Origin: Candidatus Gastranaerophilales bacterium
Lineage (GTDB): Bacteria; Cyanobacteriota; Vampirovibrionia; Gastranaerophilales; Gastranaerophilaceae
DNA length: 64,000 nucleotides
Assembly: GCA_944322945.1 (NCBI GenBank)
Contig: CALUQN010000003.1
Span: forward strand, 1-64,000
Direction: 5' to 3'
Shown here: positions 45,088 to 53,762 of the stretch, piece by piece
How the letters are laid out: each line of letters begins with the position of its first letter
Position numbering within the stretch: the first letter of the stretch is position 1
Notes under the pieces: generated by a model
The model's database searches: none
Told to the model about the DNA's origin: nothing
The model's input: the letters and a program-made list of their open reading frames with translations, nothing else
Program-made: the position numbers and the translations under genes

Positions 45088-46398
45088 GTGAAGTGTTACA
45101 AGGCAAGATGGATACTGACATCAAATGATGAAGTTTTGGAAAACAAGGCGATTCTTGTTGACGAGGGTAAGATTGCAGGCATTATCTCGTTTGACGAAAT
45201 TAACCTTAAAGACGAACTCGTAAAGGATTTAGGCAATGCTGTGGTCACGCCCGGATTTATTGACCTTTTTACGCAGTATCAATATACCAATGTTAATACT
45301 CCAAAGCCTAAAAGCTTAAAAAATAAGCTGAAAAAGTTCTTTCAGACAATTGCTAAAAAATACACCTTTGCCGGTGTAAAGTCTGACAACTATTCAAGAA
45401 AATGGGCTGATATTTTGAGTGCCTATTTTACTATGGACAGGGCGGAAAAGATTGAATCATTCAAAGACGGTCTGAAAAATTCTATAATAGCAGGAACAAC
45501 CTGCATTGCTCAGGTTTCTAAGGAGGATAAATATTTTGAGATACTTAACAGATGTCCTATAAAAAACTATTTGTTTTTTGAAGTATTTTCTGACAGTTCT
45601 GAGAAAAGCAAAAAAAGTTTTAAGACAGTACGGGCAAAAGTTGAAAAACTTATTTTCCATAAAGGTGAAAACACCCATATCGGGATTATGCTCAATTCAA
45701 TATCCGGAGTTCACAGAAAACTCTGGCAGTTGTTTTCTAAATACTGCCGCAAGCACAACATGCTTTTGATGACCCGTTTTGCTGAATCAAAAGACGAAAT
45801 TGAATGGCTGGAACACGGTTTTTCAGACATTGATTTGCTTCATAAATTCATGGGATTAAGAAAAATTACCCCGTACTTAAAAAATATAACGCCTGTTGAT
45901 TACCTGAATAATCTCAAAGTCCTGACAAGTAAAGTTATTGTGGCAAACGCGAATTATATAAACGAAAAAGAGCTTGAAAGACTTGCTGAAACCGGTGTCA
46001 AATTTATATATCAGCCTTATTACAGTGAAGAAATCTGTAATAAAAAGCTGCCGTTTGACTTAGTTCTTGAATATTTTGGCAAGAATGCCGGTATTTCAAC
46101 CCAGAGTTTTAAATCAGATAAAAATTACAGCCTTTTGAAAGAAATCGCAGAGTTAAACAAAGAGGTTAACCTTGACATTACTGAATTAATAAAGTATATA
46201 ACGATATACCCTGCAAAAATTTTGCGTCTTGATAATGCAACAGGCACGATAGAAGTCGGAAAAGATGCGGATTTCAATGTATTTAAGCTTGAAGACGGCG
46301 AAGACTACAAAGCTTTAATCAACAAGGACATGCCGTATTCAACCTACTCAAAAGGCAGAAAAATCGTAAAACGCGGCGTGATAAGATTTTCACTATAA
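45088..46398 (+). CDS. amidohydrolase-family protein without metal ligands
   Basis: A 436-residue protein with the ATZ/TRZ-type amidohydrolase layout: N-terminal and C-terminal strands of the composite beta-sandwich (ILVDEGKIAGI, GTIEVGKDADFNVF) around a TIM-barrel. The expected HxH after PGFIDL is FTQ (Phe61, Gln63). The barrel His of 'HLAE' is Arg230, the next His is Asn287, and the metal Asp of 'GTDS' is Gln339. All five metal-binding positions are changed, so it cannot be a normal hydrolase and is probably a pseudoenzyme or a different function. The start is GTG with AAAGGGGG upstream. It faces argS divergently. Confidence 0.85.
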   Translation: MKCYKARWILTSNDEVLENKAILVDEGKIAGIISFDEINLKDELVKDLGNAVVTPGFIDLFTQYQYTNVNTPKPKSLKNKLKKFFQTIAKKYTFAGVKSDNYSRKWADILSAYFTMDRAEKIESFKDGLKNSIIAGTTCIAQVSKEDKYFEILNRCPIKNYLFFEVFSDSSEKSKKSFKTVRAKVEKLIFHKGENTHIGIMLNSISGVHRKLWQLFSKYCRKHNMLLMTRFAESKDEIEWLEHGFSDIDLLHKFMGLRKITPYLKNITPVDYLNNLKVLTSKVIVANANYINEKELERLAETGVKFIYQPYYSEEICNKKLPFDLVLEYFGKNAGISTQSFKSDKNYSLLKEIAELNKEVNLDITELIKYITIYPAKILRLDNATGTIEVGKDADFNVFKLEDGEDYKALINKDMPYSTYSKGRKIVKRGVIRFSL

Positions 46399-46475
46399 AA
46401 ACTATCTTGTAATTGAAATATGTTTTTGCTAAAATTTGTCCATAGTACGAAGTGTAAATAGAGGGGATATAAACT

Positions 46476-48002
46476 ATGACACAAAGAGTTTTATTATGTA
46501 TTATGGACGGCTGGGGAATCAGTACCGGCTCAGAAAAATATGACGCTACAAAACTTTCTCACCCGATTCACGTTGATGAGCTTGAACATGATTATAAATT
46601 TATAAAATTACACGCAGATGGTGAATACGTCGGACTTCCGCACGGTCAAATGGGTAATAGTGAAGTCGGTCACCTCAACCTCGGCGCCGGCAGAATTGTT
46701 TATCAAGACCTTTCAAGAATTAATAACGCTATTAAAGACGGCTCTTTCTTCAAAAATGAACGTTTCTTAATGGCTATAAACCACGCTAAAAAGAATAATT
46801 CAGCACTGCATATTTACGGGCTTGTTTCTACAGGAGGGGTTCACTCATCTTTAGACCACCTGAAAGCGCTGATAAAACTTGCTGCAGATGAAGGACTTAC
46901 AAAAGTTTATGTACACGCATTTTTGGACGGACGAGACACTCCGCCGCAGAGTGCTTGCACATACCTTGAAGAAGTTGAAAATGAACTTAAAGCCCATAAC
47001 CTCCCGCCGATTGCAACTGTTATCGGTCGTTACTATATCATGGACAGAGATAATCGCTGGGATAGAGTTGAAAAAGGGTACAATGCTCTGCTTTTAGGGG
47101 AAGGTGAAAAGGCTTCTTCTGCATGTGAAGCTGTTAAAAATTCTTACGCCATCGGTAATACTGATGAATTTGTCCTCCCGACGGTTATTGGCGGCGAAGA
47201 AAGCAGAATTCACGATAATGATGCAATTATTTTCTTCAACTATCGTCCTGATAGAGCAAGAGAAATAACAAAAGCCATCAACTTTACGAACTTTGACGGG
47301 TTTGAGCGTAAAAAAGTCCTCAAAAATATTTGCTATGTTACAATGACAAGCTACAATGAGGATTTTACATATCCAGTTGCATTTCCGAAAGAACATCTGG
47401 TAAATATACTCGGTGATGTTTTGGAAGCTAACGGCGTAAAACAGTTCAGAACTGCAGAAACTGAAAAGTATGCGCACGTTACATTCTTCTTTAACGGAGG
47501 TATAGATGAACCGCAGCCTCACGAAACAAGAGTTCTTGTTCCGTCACCGAAAGTTCCGACTTATGATATGCAGCCGGAAATGAGCGCGCCTCAGGTTTGT
47601 GAAGAAGTTTTGAAAGCAGTTGACAACCCTGAATACGGCTTCATCCTTGTAAACTTTGCAAACCCTGATATGGTCGGTCATACAGGTGTAATTGACGCCG
47701 CAACAAAAGCATGCCATGTCGTTGATGAATGTGTCGGTAAAATTGCGGATGCCTGCAAAAAACATAATATAATTATGCTTTTGACAGCTGATCACGGCAA
47801 TTCGGAAATGATGGTTGACGAAACAACGGGCAAACCTCACACTGCTCACACAACAAATATGGTGCCGTTTGTTCTGATTAATGCGCCAAAAGATATTGAA
47901 CTAAAACCTGAAGGCGCACTGTGCAACATAGCTCCAACCGTCTTGCAGCTTATGGGTATCAAAAAACCGGCTGAAATGACAGCAGATTCTTTGATTAAAT
48001 AA
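46476..48002 (+). CDS. gpmI: 2,3-bisphosphoglycerate-independent phosphoglycerate mutase
   Basis: A 508-residue Mn-dependent glycolytic mutase interconverting 3- and 2-phosphoglycerate. The first metal/phosphate site is CIMDGWGIS, and the catalytic serine is in GQMGNSEVGHLNLGAGR. FLDGRDTPPQSA binds substrate; the second metal site has NPDMVGHTG and LTADHGNSEMMVD. All residues are in place. AGAGGGG precedes the ATG. The SNF2 gene follows after 19 bp on the same strand. It confirms a complete lower glycolysis at this point. Confidence 0.96.
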   Translation: MTQRVLLCIMDGWGISTGSEKYDATKLSHPIHVDELEHDYKFIKLHADGEYVGLPHGQMGNSEVGHLNLGAGRIVYQDLSRINNAIKDGSFFKNERFLMAINHAKKNNSALHIYGLVSTGGVHSSLDHLKALIKLAADEGLTKVYVHAFLDGRDTPPQSACTYLEEVENELKAHNLPPIATVIGRYYIMDRDNRWDRVEKGYNALLLGEGEKASSACEAVKNSYAIGNTDEFVLPTVIGGEESRIHDNDAIIFFNYRPDRAREITKAINFTNFDGFERKKVLKNICYVTMTSYNEDFTYPVAFPKEHLVNILGDVLEANGVKQFRTAETEKYAHVTFFFNGGIDEPQPHETRVLVPSPKVPTYDMQPEMSAPQVCEEVLKAVDNPEYGFILVNFANPDMVGHTGVIDAATKACHVVDECVGKIADACKKHNIIMLLTADHGNSEMMVDETTGKPHTAHTTNMVPFVLINAPKDIELKPEGALCNIAPTVLQLMGIKKPAEMTADSLIK

Positions 48003-48021
48003 ATTACGGATATAGTGAAGT

Positions 48022-50997
48022 ATGACAACTAATAACGAAAATATTTTAAATATTGATTTTTCATTCAAAAAAAACAACGTAGATGAGCTGTTTTTTAACC
48101 TGAGCGAAAATCCGGAAGGGTTTAAAAACAAGGATTTCAGATATACTTTGAGCCTTATTTATCAGATTATTGAAGATGAATTCAAAGATGTATTTCTGAG
48201 CCCTTACACTCCGGCAAGAAACACTCATTTCTACCTTGTGAACGAAAAAGATAAGTTGTCATTCTTTGTTACTCCGACCAATAATTTTCAGTATTACCTG
48301 AAATCAAAAGGCTCACTTTTCAGATTTAATTCACAGGTTATAAATAATCAAGTCGGCTATGCAATGGCTTTGGATTTGGTTATGGATTACTTCGGCGGTT
48401 TTGGTGATATTGTTGAATTAGATGCGGTCACGCCAACTTTCATATATATGAATGCGCTGACTCATTTTGTGTTCAAGCTGATTGAAAAATTGTACTTTAT
48501 CCCGACTGTTAAAAAGCACAATAATATGTTCAGAATAGTCTATGAACCTATTATTTCCAATAACCAGCTGGCAAGAATTATAAATATTTTTGAGGAAAAT
48601 ATTCCTGATGATTTGTTCATAAAGGGCGAAAAACCGAAAAATTTCGTAAATGAATTTATATACAATTATTTGAATTACGTTATATATAAATTTTTAGGGA
48701 TAAAAGCCTATAAGTTCAAGGATGTAAAATCTGGCACTTATATGATAAAAGACCTTGAACAGCGTGCAATGATGAAGGGTGCAGATATTGCGGAAAACAT
48801 TGCACAGTGGTTTGATGAACTTTATCTGGGTAAATATGACGTTATCCCGTTCTTCCAGATAGAACGCATTGAAGATGAGCTTTTCCGCTTAAAAGTTCAT
48901 ATAAGAAACAGAAAAACCGAAGAAACAGTTCTTGTTGATGAACTTTACAAGGATGGAAAAGTCTTTGGCGCAAACGCTGCTGATATTGCCAGAATTGTTG
49001 AAAAACAGCTGAATTATGCAATTCGCTATATGCCGGAACTTGAGGAGCTTTTCGAAGATGAAGACAAATTATACCTTGATTTGAATCTCAACGAAGTTTA
49101 CAAAATTATTACCCAAACAGCATATTACCTTCAAAAAGCCCAAATTGAAGTTATACTCCCGAAAGAACTTGTAAACATTGTTGTTCCGAGGGCTTCTATC
49201 AACGCAAAAGTTAAATCTGCGCGCTCACAGGATTTGGCTGATATTTTTAATAACACGTCAGCGTCAGGAATTTCGCTTGATGATATTCTCGATTTTTCAT
49301 ACGAAATTGCTATCGGCAACGAAAAAATTTCGCTTGAAGAATTTAACAAACTTGTCGAAAACAGTAACGGCTTAATCAAATACAAAAATAAATATGTGCT
49401 CATTGACAAAGACGAAAGCAAAAAAATCTTTGAGCAGGTTGCAAAAGCTAACTTTAAAAACCTTTCAAGAATGGAGCTTATCCACGCGTCAATGTCTGGC
49501 CAGCTGCAGCAGTATGAGTTTGATTATGACGAAGCGTTTGCAAAAATTATTCAGGACTTCACAAAACCGGTCGAAGTTACAGTTCCTGAAACATTAAAAG
49601 GTGAATTGAGACCATATCAGCAAACCGGTTTAAAATGGCTGTGGACAAATGTATCAAAAGGATTTGGCGTTTGTATGGCAGACGATATGGGATTGGGAAA
49701 AACAATTCAAATTATATCGCTTATCTTAAAATTAAAAGAAGATAATCAGTTGCAAAAACCTGTACTTGTTATTTGCCCGACAACTCTTATCGGTAACTGG
49801 ATGAAAGAATTACAGATGTTTGCACCAAGCCTTGATGCAGTAGTTTATCACGGTGCAGAAAGACAACTGGATGTTAAGCACGATATTATCCTCACAACAT
49901 ACGCTATTATGCGGATAGATGTTGATGAATTGAAAAAACACAACTGGGGCATGATTATTGTAGACGAAGCTCAAAATATTAAAAACCCTGATACGGCTCA
50001 GACTATCGCAATAAAAATGCTTAAAGCTGATATCAAGGTCGCAATGACTGGTACACCTGTTGAAAACAGGCTCACTGAGTTGTGGAGTATCTTTGACTTC
50101 ATAAACCGCGGCTATCTTGGTACACTCAAGGAATTCCAAAAGAGTTATGCCATACCTATTGAGCGTTTTAAAGAAACTTCAAGGGCTGCAAAACTCAGAA
50201 TGTCAGTATCGCCGTTTGTTCTAAGACGTCTGAAAACCGACAAAAATGTTATTTCAGATCTGCCGGAAAAAATGGTTCTTAACGAATACTGCTACCTGTC
50301 TAAGCCTCAGGCTGTACTTTACGAAAAAACTCTTAATGAAATGATGGAAAAAATCAGCGGGTTTACAGGTATCAACAGACGCGGTAATATATTCAAGCTT
50401 ATTACTGCACTCAAGCAAATTTGCAACCACCCCTACCAGTTTCTCAAAGGCGGTGACATCAGCCGTGAGCTTTCCGGTAAAATGGATAAATGTATTTCAA
50501 CAGTCGAAAGTATACTTGAACACGGTGAAAAAACTCTTATCTTCACTCAGTATAAGGAAATGGGAGATATTCTTTGTAAGATTATTGCGGATGAATGCAA
50601 CACAGAACCTCTGTTCTTCCACGGCTCATTGACTGTTCCGCAGCGTGAACAGCTGATTGAAAAATTCCAGACAGATCCTGAATGCAAGATTATGATACTA
50701 TCACTCAAGGCTGGCGGAACAGGTCTCAACCTCACGAGCGCAACAAATGTCATACACTACGACCTCTGGTGGAATCCGGCAGTTGAAGAGCAGGCTACTG
50801 ACAGAACTTACCGCATAGGTCAGGATAAAAATGTTATGGTTCACCGTATGATTACTCTCGGAACTTTTGAAGAAAAAATTGACGAAATGCTCAAATCTAA
50901 AAAAGAACTTGCTGACTTGGCTGTCTACGAAGGTGAAAAGATTATCACCGAACTCTCAGACGAGGAAATATACGAAATCTTTACACTTTCTGCATAA
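48022..50997 (+). CDS. SNF2/SWI2-family DNA translocase
   Basis: A 991-residue bacterial SNF2 protein. The N-terminal ~500 residues have no recognised catalytic motif, are mostly helical and acidic, and probably act as an accessory or substrate-recognition part. The helicase core (about 525-985) has motif I ADDMGLGKTIQIISL (near 553), motif II VDEAQNIKN (near 647), motif III MTGTPVENRLTELWSIFDF, motif V LKAGGTGLNLTSA and motif VI TDRTYRIGQDKNV. All six are intact, so ATP-driven DNA movement is expected. Bacterial members such as HepA/RapA recycle RNA polymerase; this one lacks the Tudor-like N-terminus of RapA. No phage defence neighbours are seen. Confidence 0.9.
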   Translation: MTTNNENILNIDFSFKKNNVDELFFNLSENPEGFKNKDFRYTLSLIYQIIEDEFKDVFLSPYTPARNTHFYLVNEKDKLSFFVTPTNNFQYYLKSKGSLFRFNSQVINNQVGYAMALDLVMDYFGGFGDIVELDAVTPTFIYMNALTHFVFKLIEKLYFIPTVKKHNNMFRIVYEPIISNNQLARIINIFEENIPDDLFIKGEKPKNFVNEFIYNYLNYVIYKFLGIKAYKFKDVKSGTYMIKDLEQRAMMKGADIAENIAQWFDELYLGKYDVIPFFQIERIEDELFRLKVHIRNRKTEETVLVDELYKDGKVFGANAADIARIVEKQLNYAIRYMPELEELFEDEDKLYLDLNLNEVYKIITQTAYYLQKAQIEVILPKELVNIVVPRASINAKVKSARSQDLADIFNNTSASGISLDDILDFSYEIAIGNEKISLEEFNKLVENSNGLIKYKNKYVLIDKDESKKIFEQVAKANFKNLSRMELIHASMSGQLQQYEFDYDEAFAKIIQDFTKPVEVTVPETLKGELRPYQQTGLKWLWTNVSKGFGVCMADDMGLGKTIQIISLILKLKEDNQLQKPVLVICPTTLIGNWMKELQMFAPSLDAVVYHGAERQLDVKHDIILTTYAIMRIDVDELKKHNWGMIIVDEAQNIKNPDTAQTIAIKMLKADIKVAMTGTPVENRLTELWSIFDFINRGYLGTLKEFQKSYAIPIERFKETSRAAKLRMSVSPFVLRRLKTDKNVISDLPEKMVLNEYCYLSKPQAVLYEKTLNEMMEKISGFTGINRRGNIFKLITALKQICNHPYQFLKGGDISRELSGKMDKCISTVESILEHGEKTLIFTQYKEMGDILCKIIADECNTEPLFFHGSLTVPQREQLIEKFQTDPECKIMILSLKAGGTGLNLTSATNVIHYDLWWNPAVEEQATDRTYRIGQDKNVMVHRMITLGTFEEKIDEMLKSKKELADLAVYEGEKIITELSDEEIYEIFTLSA

Positions 50998-51012
50998 TTT
51001 TGCAAAAATCGC

Positions 51013-51041
51013 TTGCACTTTCAAATTTAGTAAGTTAAAAT
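51013..51041 (+). promoter_or_regulatory. promoter of rpmE
   Basis: TTGCAC (-35, 51013-51018) and TAAAAT (-10, 51036-51041), separated by exactly 17 bp. Confidence 0.6.
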
Positions 51042-51064
51042 TATATTAGTCGAAATGTATTAAA

Positions 51065-51086
51065 GTTCAAGTTTGGAATCTTGAAC
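51065..51086 (+). promoter_or_regulatory. leader hairpin upstream of rpmE
   Basis: A perfect 7-bp stem GTTCAAG / CTTGAAC with an 8-base loop in the predicted rpmE leader, about 20 bp before the ATG and just before AAAGAGG. No T-run follows, so it is not a terminator. Ribosomal protein leaders of the L31 type occur in several phyla, and this could be a binding site for L31. Confidence 0.45.
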
Positions 51087-51105
51087 GCAAAGAAAGAGGT
51101 TTAAA

Positions 51106-51309
51106 ATGAAAAAAGGTATCCACCCGGATTATAAGAAAATGACTATCAAATGTGTTTGCGGTAACGAAATCGAAACAGGTTCTGTTTTGGATGACATCAC
51201 TGTTGAAATTTGCAGCCACTGCCACCCGTTCTATACAGGTCAACAAAAAATTCTTGACTCTGAAGGGCGTGTTGAAAGATTCAACAAACGTTACGGCAAC
51301 AAAAAATAA
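51106..51309 (+). CDS. rpmE: ribosomal protein L31
   Basis: A 67-residue large-subunit protein. It is the zinc-containing (C+) form: cysteines in [11 protein letters not shown] and [10 protein letters not shown] provide the metal site. The C-terminus NKRYGNKK is typical. AGAGG lies 9 bp before the ATG. It has its own promoter and a leader hairpin. thyX follows about 84 bp later behind a weak hairpin. Confidence 0.95.
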   Translation: MKKGIHPDYKKMTIKCVCGNEIETGSVLDDITVEICSHCHPFYTGQQKILDSEGRVERFNKRYGNKK

Positions 51310-51338
51310 TTATTTTTATAATACATTTATTTACAAAG

Positions 51339-51363
51339 TAGCCCGTTTTTATCAAATGGGCTA
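51339..51363 (+). terminator. weak terminator-like hairpin after rpmE
   Basis: TAGCCC pairs with GGGCTA around a 13-base loop, followed by TTATTGT. The stem is only 6 bp, so it may be partial or only an attenuator before thyX. Confidence 0.4.
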
Positions 51364-51392
51364 TTATTGTAAAAAGACTTTTGGGAGGAGTT

Positions 51393-52118
51393 ATGCAAGA
51401 AAACAATCAACCTGTAGTTAATCTTATATCAAAGCCGGATAATATGCTGAAAACTGTCTACACTGCTTGTAGAACTTGTTACAGTGCTGATTATCCGATA
51501 AATATCTATGAGAGCACTGACGATAAAGAAAAAATGCTCAAACTTATCGAAAGAGTTATCTCGTCAGGGCACTATTCTACTATTGAACATATTCAGGTCA
51601 GTTTTGCTATTTCAAACGTATCAAGAGCCTGCACTCATCAGCTCGTTAGACACAGACACATGTCTTTTTCTCAAAAATCCCAGCGCTATGTTAAAGAAAA
51701 AGGTCAGTTTGACTTTATTATCCCTCCGACTATTGAGCGTAATCCGGAATTGAAGGAAAAATTTATTTCTTTTATGGGTAAAATATCAGAACAGTATCAG
51801 GAGTTTGTAGAAGCCGGTATTCCGGCGGAAGACGCTCGTTTTGTTCTCCCGAATGCGGCAGCAAGCTCCATGGTTGCAAGTTTAAACCTTAGGGAAATGA
51901 TTCATCTTGCTAACCTCCGCCTGTGTACGCGAGCTCAATATGAAATTCGAACACTTGTTAAAAAAATGTGCGAGGAATTAATAAAAGAAGAACCATGGCT
52001 AAAACCTTATCTCGTACCTAAATGCGAACGTCTGGGATTCTGCGACGAGGACAAGTCCTGCGGTCGTATGCCAACTAAAGATAAACTTTTCAACAACGAT
52101 ACACTTTTAAAAGTGTAA
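51393..52118 (+). CDS. thyX: flavin-dependent thymidylate synthase ThyX
   Basis: A 241-residue ThyX, which makes dTMP with FAD, NADPH and methylenetetrahydrofolate and does not need dihydrofolate reductase recycling. The family motif RHRxxS is present as RHRHMS, preceded by RACTHQLV. The later AANASMVASLNLREMIHL-like segment and NLRLCTRAQYEIR complete the active site. I use the ATG after GGGAGGAG rather than a TTG four codons upstream. It ends at a strong terminator and just before tRNA-Arg(CCT), the integration site of the prophage. Confidence 0.95.
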   Translation: MQENNQPVVNLISKPDNMLKTVYTACRTCYSADYPINIYESTDDKEKMLKLIERVISSGHYSTIEHIQVSFAISNVSRACTHQLVRHRHMSFSQKSQRYVKEKGQFDFIIPPTIERNPELKEKFISFMGKISEQYQEFVEAGIPAEDARFVLPNAAASSMVASLNLREMIHLANLRLCTRAQYEIRTLVKKMCEELIKEEPWLKPYLVPKCERLGFCDEDKSCGRMPTKDKLFNNDTLLKV

Positions 52119-52125
52119 TATTTTT

Positions 52126-52158
52126 AAACGAGAAAGTTGAATAAACTTTCTCGTTTTT
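52126..52158 (+). terminator. strong rho-independent terminator after thyX
   Basis: A perfect 13-bp stem AAACGAGAAAGTT / AACTTTCTCGTTT with a 5-base loop, followed by a T-run. It closes the chromosomal unit before the integration site. Confidence 0.92.
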
Positions 52159-52225
52159 ACGGTTTTACAACCGGCTGTCAACCGACTTTATTATACAACA
52201 ACTTTATGATAAAATATATTTGCAT

Positions 52226-52301
52226 GGGTTTGTAGCTCAGTAGGAAGAGCAACGGTTTCCTAAACCGGAGATCGCGGGTTCGACTCCCGCCAGGCCCACC
52301 A
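52226..52301 (+). tRNA. tRNA-Arg (anticodon CCT), CCA encoded; integration target
   Basis: A full cloverleaf. The acceptor GGGTTTG pairs with CAGGCCC (two G-U pairs); the D stem is GCTC/GAGC; the anticodon loop is TTCCTAA; the T arm is GCGGG-TTCGACT-CCCGC. It encodes CCA. The first anticodon-stem pair is A-G. The 3' half probably doubles as the attL core of the element to the right, since the recombinase gene ends inside it. Confidence 0.92.
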
Positions 52302-53754
52302 TATTGAAAATAACACTGTTGAACATTAGTTTGACAGTGTTTTTTAGTTCTATTGTTAGGTTTTCACCATCCCACAAAAAGTGTGAGGTAAGTAATTTTA
52401 ACAGAATGCGTTTTTGTTCGTTATTGTTCTTCATATACACGCTGTAAGCGTTTTTGCAAAGTGTGAGGATTGTTTCAGCCCGGTCAAGAATTTCATCAGA
52501 TTCAGAGCTTAAATAATCAAATTGAACCCGGAGTTCATCAAGTTCAGTTTGCCATTCTTCATGCTTATCAAAATAAAATTCTTCAGTAATTGTGCCGTCA
52601 AGTTTATCAACATAAAGCTGATTCAATCGTTTTTTCAAAATATTTATTTTCTTTTGCATTTCTTCGAGCGAATTTGTTTCATATTTTTCTTTACCCTGAA
52701 GTATGTTTTTTAATGTGTTCATTACATTTTCAACAAATTCAGGTGGGCAGCTTAAATTTTTAAGCATATTTTCAACCATTTCATCAACATATTCTTCTTT
52801 AAGAAGTTTAAGCCCTTTATCTTTGACATCAGTGCTTCTGTAATAGATATATTTGCCTTTTTTAATATCACCTACAAGAGAATAGCCATTTGGCGATTTT
52901 ATAAGCCCGGAATATAAGAAATCGTGCTTCTTTAAATGTGGTGAAGTCTTTGAATGAATTATTTTTTGGACAGTATAAAACAATTCTTTTGAAATAAGCG
53001 GTGTGTGCTTAGCATCATAATATCTTTTGCCTTTATAATTAAATTCACCCATATAAAACGGATTGTTTAAAATAAGTTCAATATTCCTTTTATAACATTT
53101 TCTTTTGCCTATCATGAACCCTTCAGAAGCAAGTTTTTGGGCAAGTGTTTCATAAGAATATAAACCAGTTGAATATAATTCAAAAGCCCTTATAACAAAA
53201 TGTGCTTTGTCTGTATCAACTAATATTGTTGTTTTCTTTTTGCTGGTTCTATGGTTTTTATAGCCGATTGGAACACGTGCAGGAAAATGCCCTTCTTCAG
53301 CGGCTTCAATCATTCCTTTTTTAACTTCATTTGAAAGATTTCTTGGATATAAAGAAGAAACTGCTGAAAACATCATAAAAATAAAAATCTCATACGGTGT
53401 AGAATTTTTATTTAAAATCATGTTATCTTTTACCAGATGCACAGAAACTTCTGTTTTCATAAACAGATTTTTCACAGTTGCTGCGTCATCTTCATTTCTT
53501 AATAGCCTGTCATTTTTTTCACACAAAAGATGGCAGGCTTTTTTTTGTGTCCTTAAAAATTTCAGCATTTTTGTGAACTCTTTTCTGCCTGCTTCCTTTG
53601 CAGTTGTGCTTTCAGCAAAAATGTGAATTATTTCAAAATTGTTTCTTGCAGCATAATCTTTCAAATATTTTAATTGGGCAGGTATTGAAAACCCACCTTC
53701 TTCCTGTTCTTTACTTGATACCCTTACATATATAACTGCTTGCTGTTTTGCCAT
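52237..53754 (-). CDS. large serine recombinase (integrase)
   Basis: A 505-residue site-specific recombinase. The resolvase-type catalytic domain (1-145) has YVRVSSKEQ with nucleophile Ser13, and EKNDRLLRN in the expected arginine region. The recombinase domain follows with GMIEAAEEGHFPARVPIGYK. The zinc-ribbon cysteines usual in large serine integrases are absent; the region YSGLIKSPNGYSLVG has none. A coiled-coil segment (about 375-430) is kept. The last ~21 residues (MVGLAGVEPAISGLGNRC...) are the antisense translation of the tRNA-Arg gene, so this end arises from integration. AAAGG precedes the ATG. It is the last gene of the repressor operon. Confidence 0.9.
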   Translation of the reverse strand: MAKQQAVIYVRVSSKEQEEGGFSIPAQLKYLKDYAARNNFEIIHIFAESTTAKEAGRKEFTKMLKFLRTQKKACHLLCEKNDRLLRNEDDAATVKNLFMKTEVSVHLVKDNMILNKNSTPYEIFIFMMFSAVSSLYPRNLSNEVKKGMIEAAEEGHFPARVPIGYKNHRTSKKKTTILVDTDKAHFVIRAFELYSTGLYSYETLAQKLASEGFMIGKRKCYKRNIELILNNPFYMGEFNYKGKRYYDAKHTPLISKELFYTVQKIIHSKTSPHLKKHDFLYSGLIKSPNGYSLVGDIKKGKYIYYRSTDVKDKGLKLLKEEYVDEMVENMLKNLSCPPEFVENVMNTLKNILQGKEKYETNSLEEMQKKINILKKRLNQLYVDKLDGTITEEFYFDKHEEWQTELDELRVQFDYLSSESDEILDRAETILTLCKNAYSVYMKNNNEQKRILLKLLTSHFLWDGENLTIELKNTVKLMFNSVIFNMVGLAGVEPAISGLGNRCSSY

Positions 53755-53762
53755 AAAAACCT

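Noticed and set aside
48022-50997. SNF2 protein as part of a phage-defence island
   Set aside because: Its neighbours are gpmI and rpmE, housekeeping genes; no nuclease or methyltransferase partner is adjacent.
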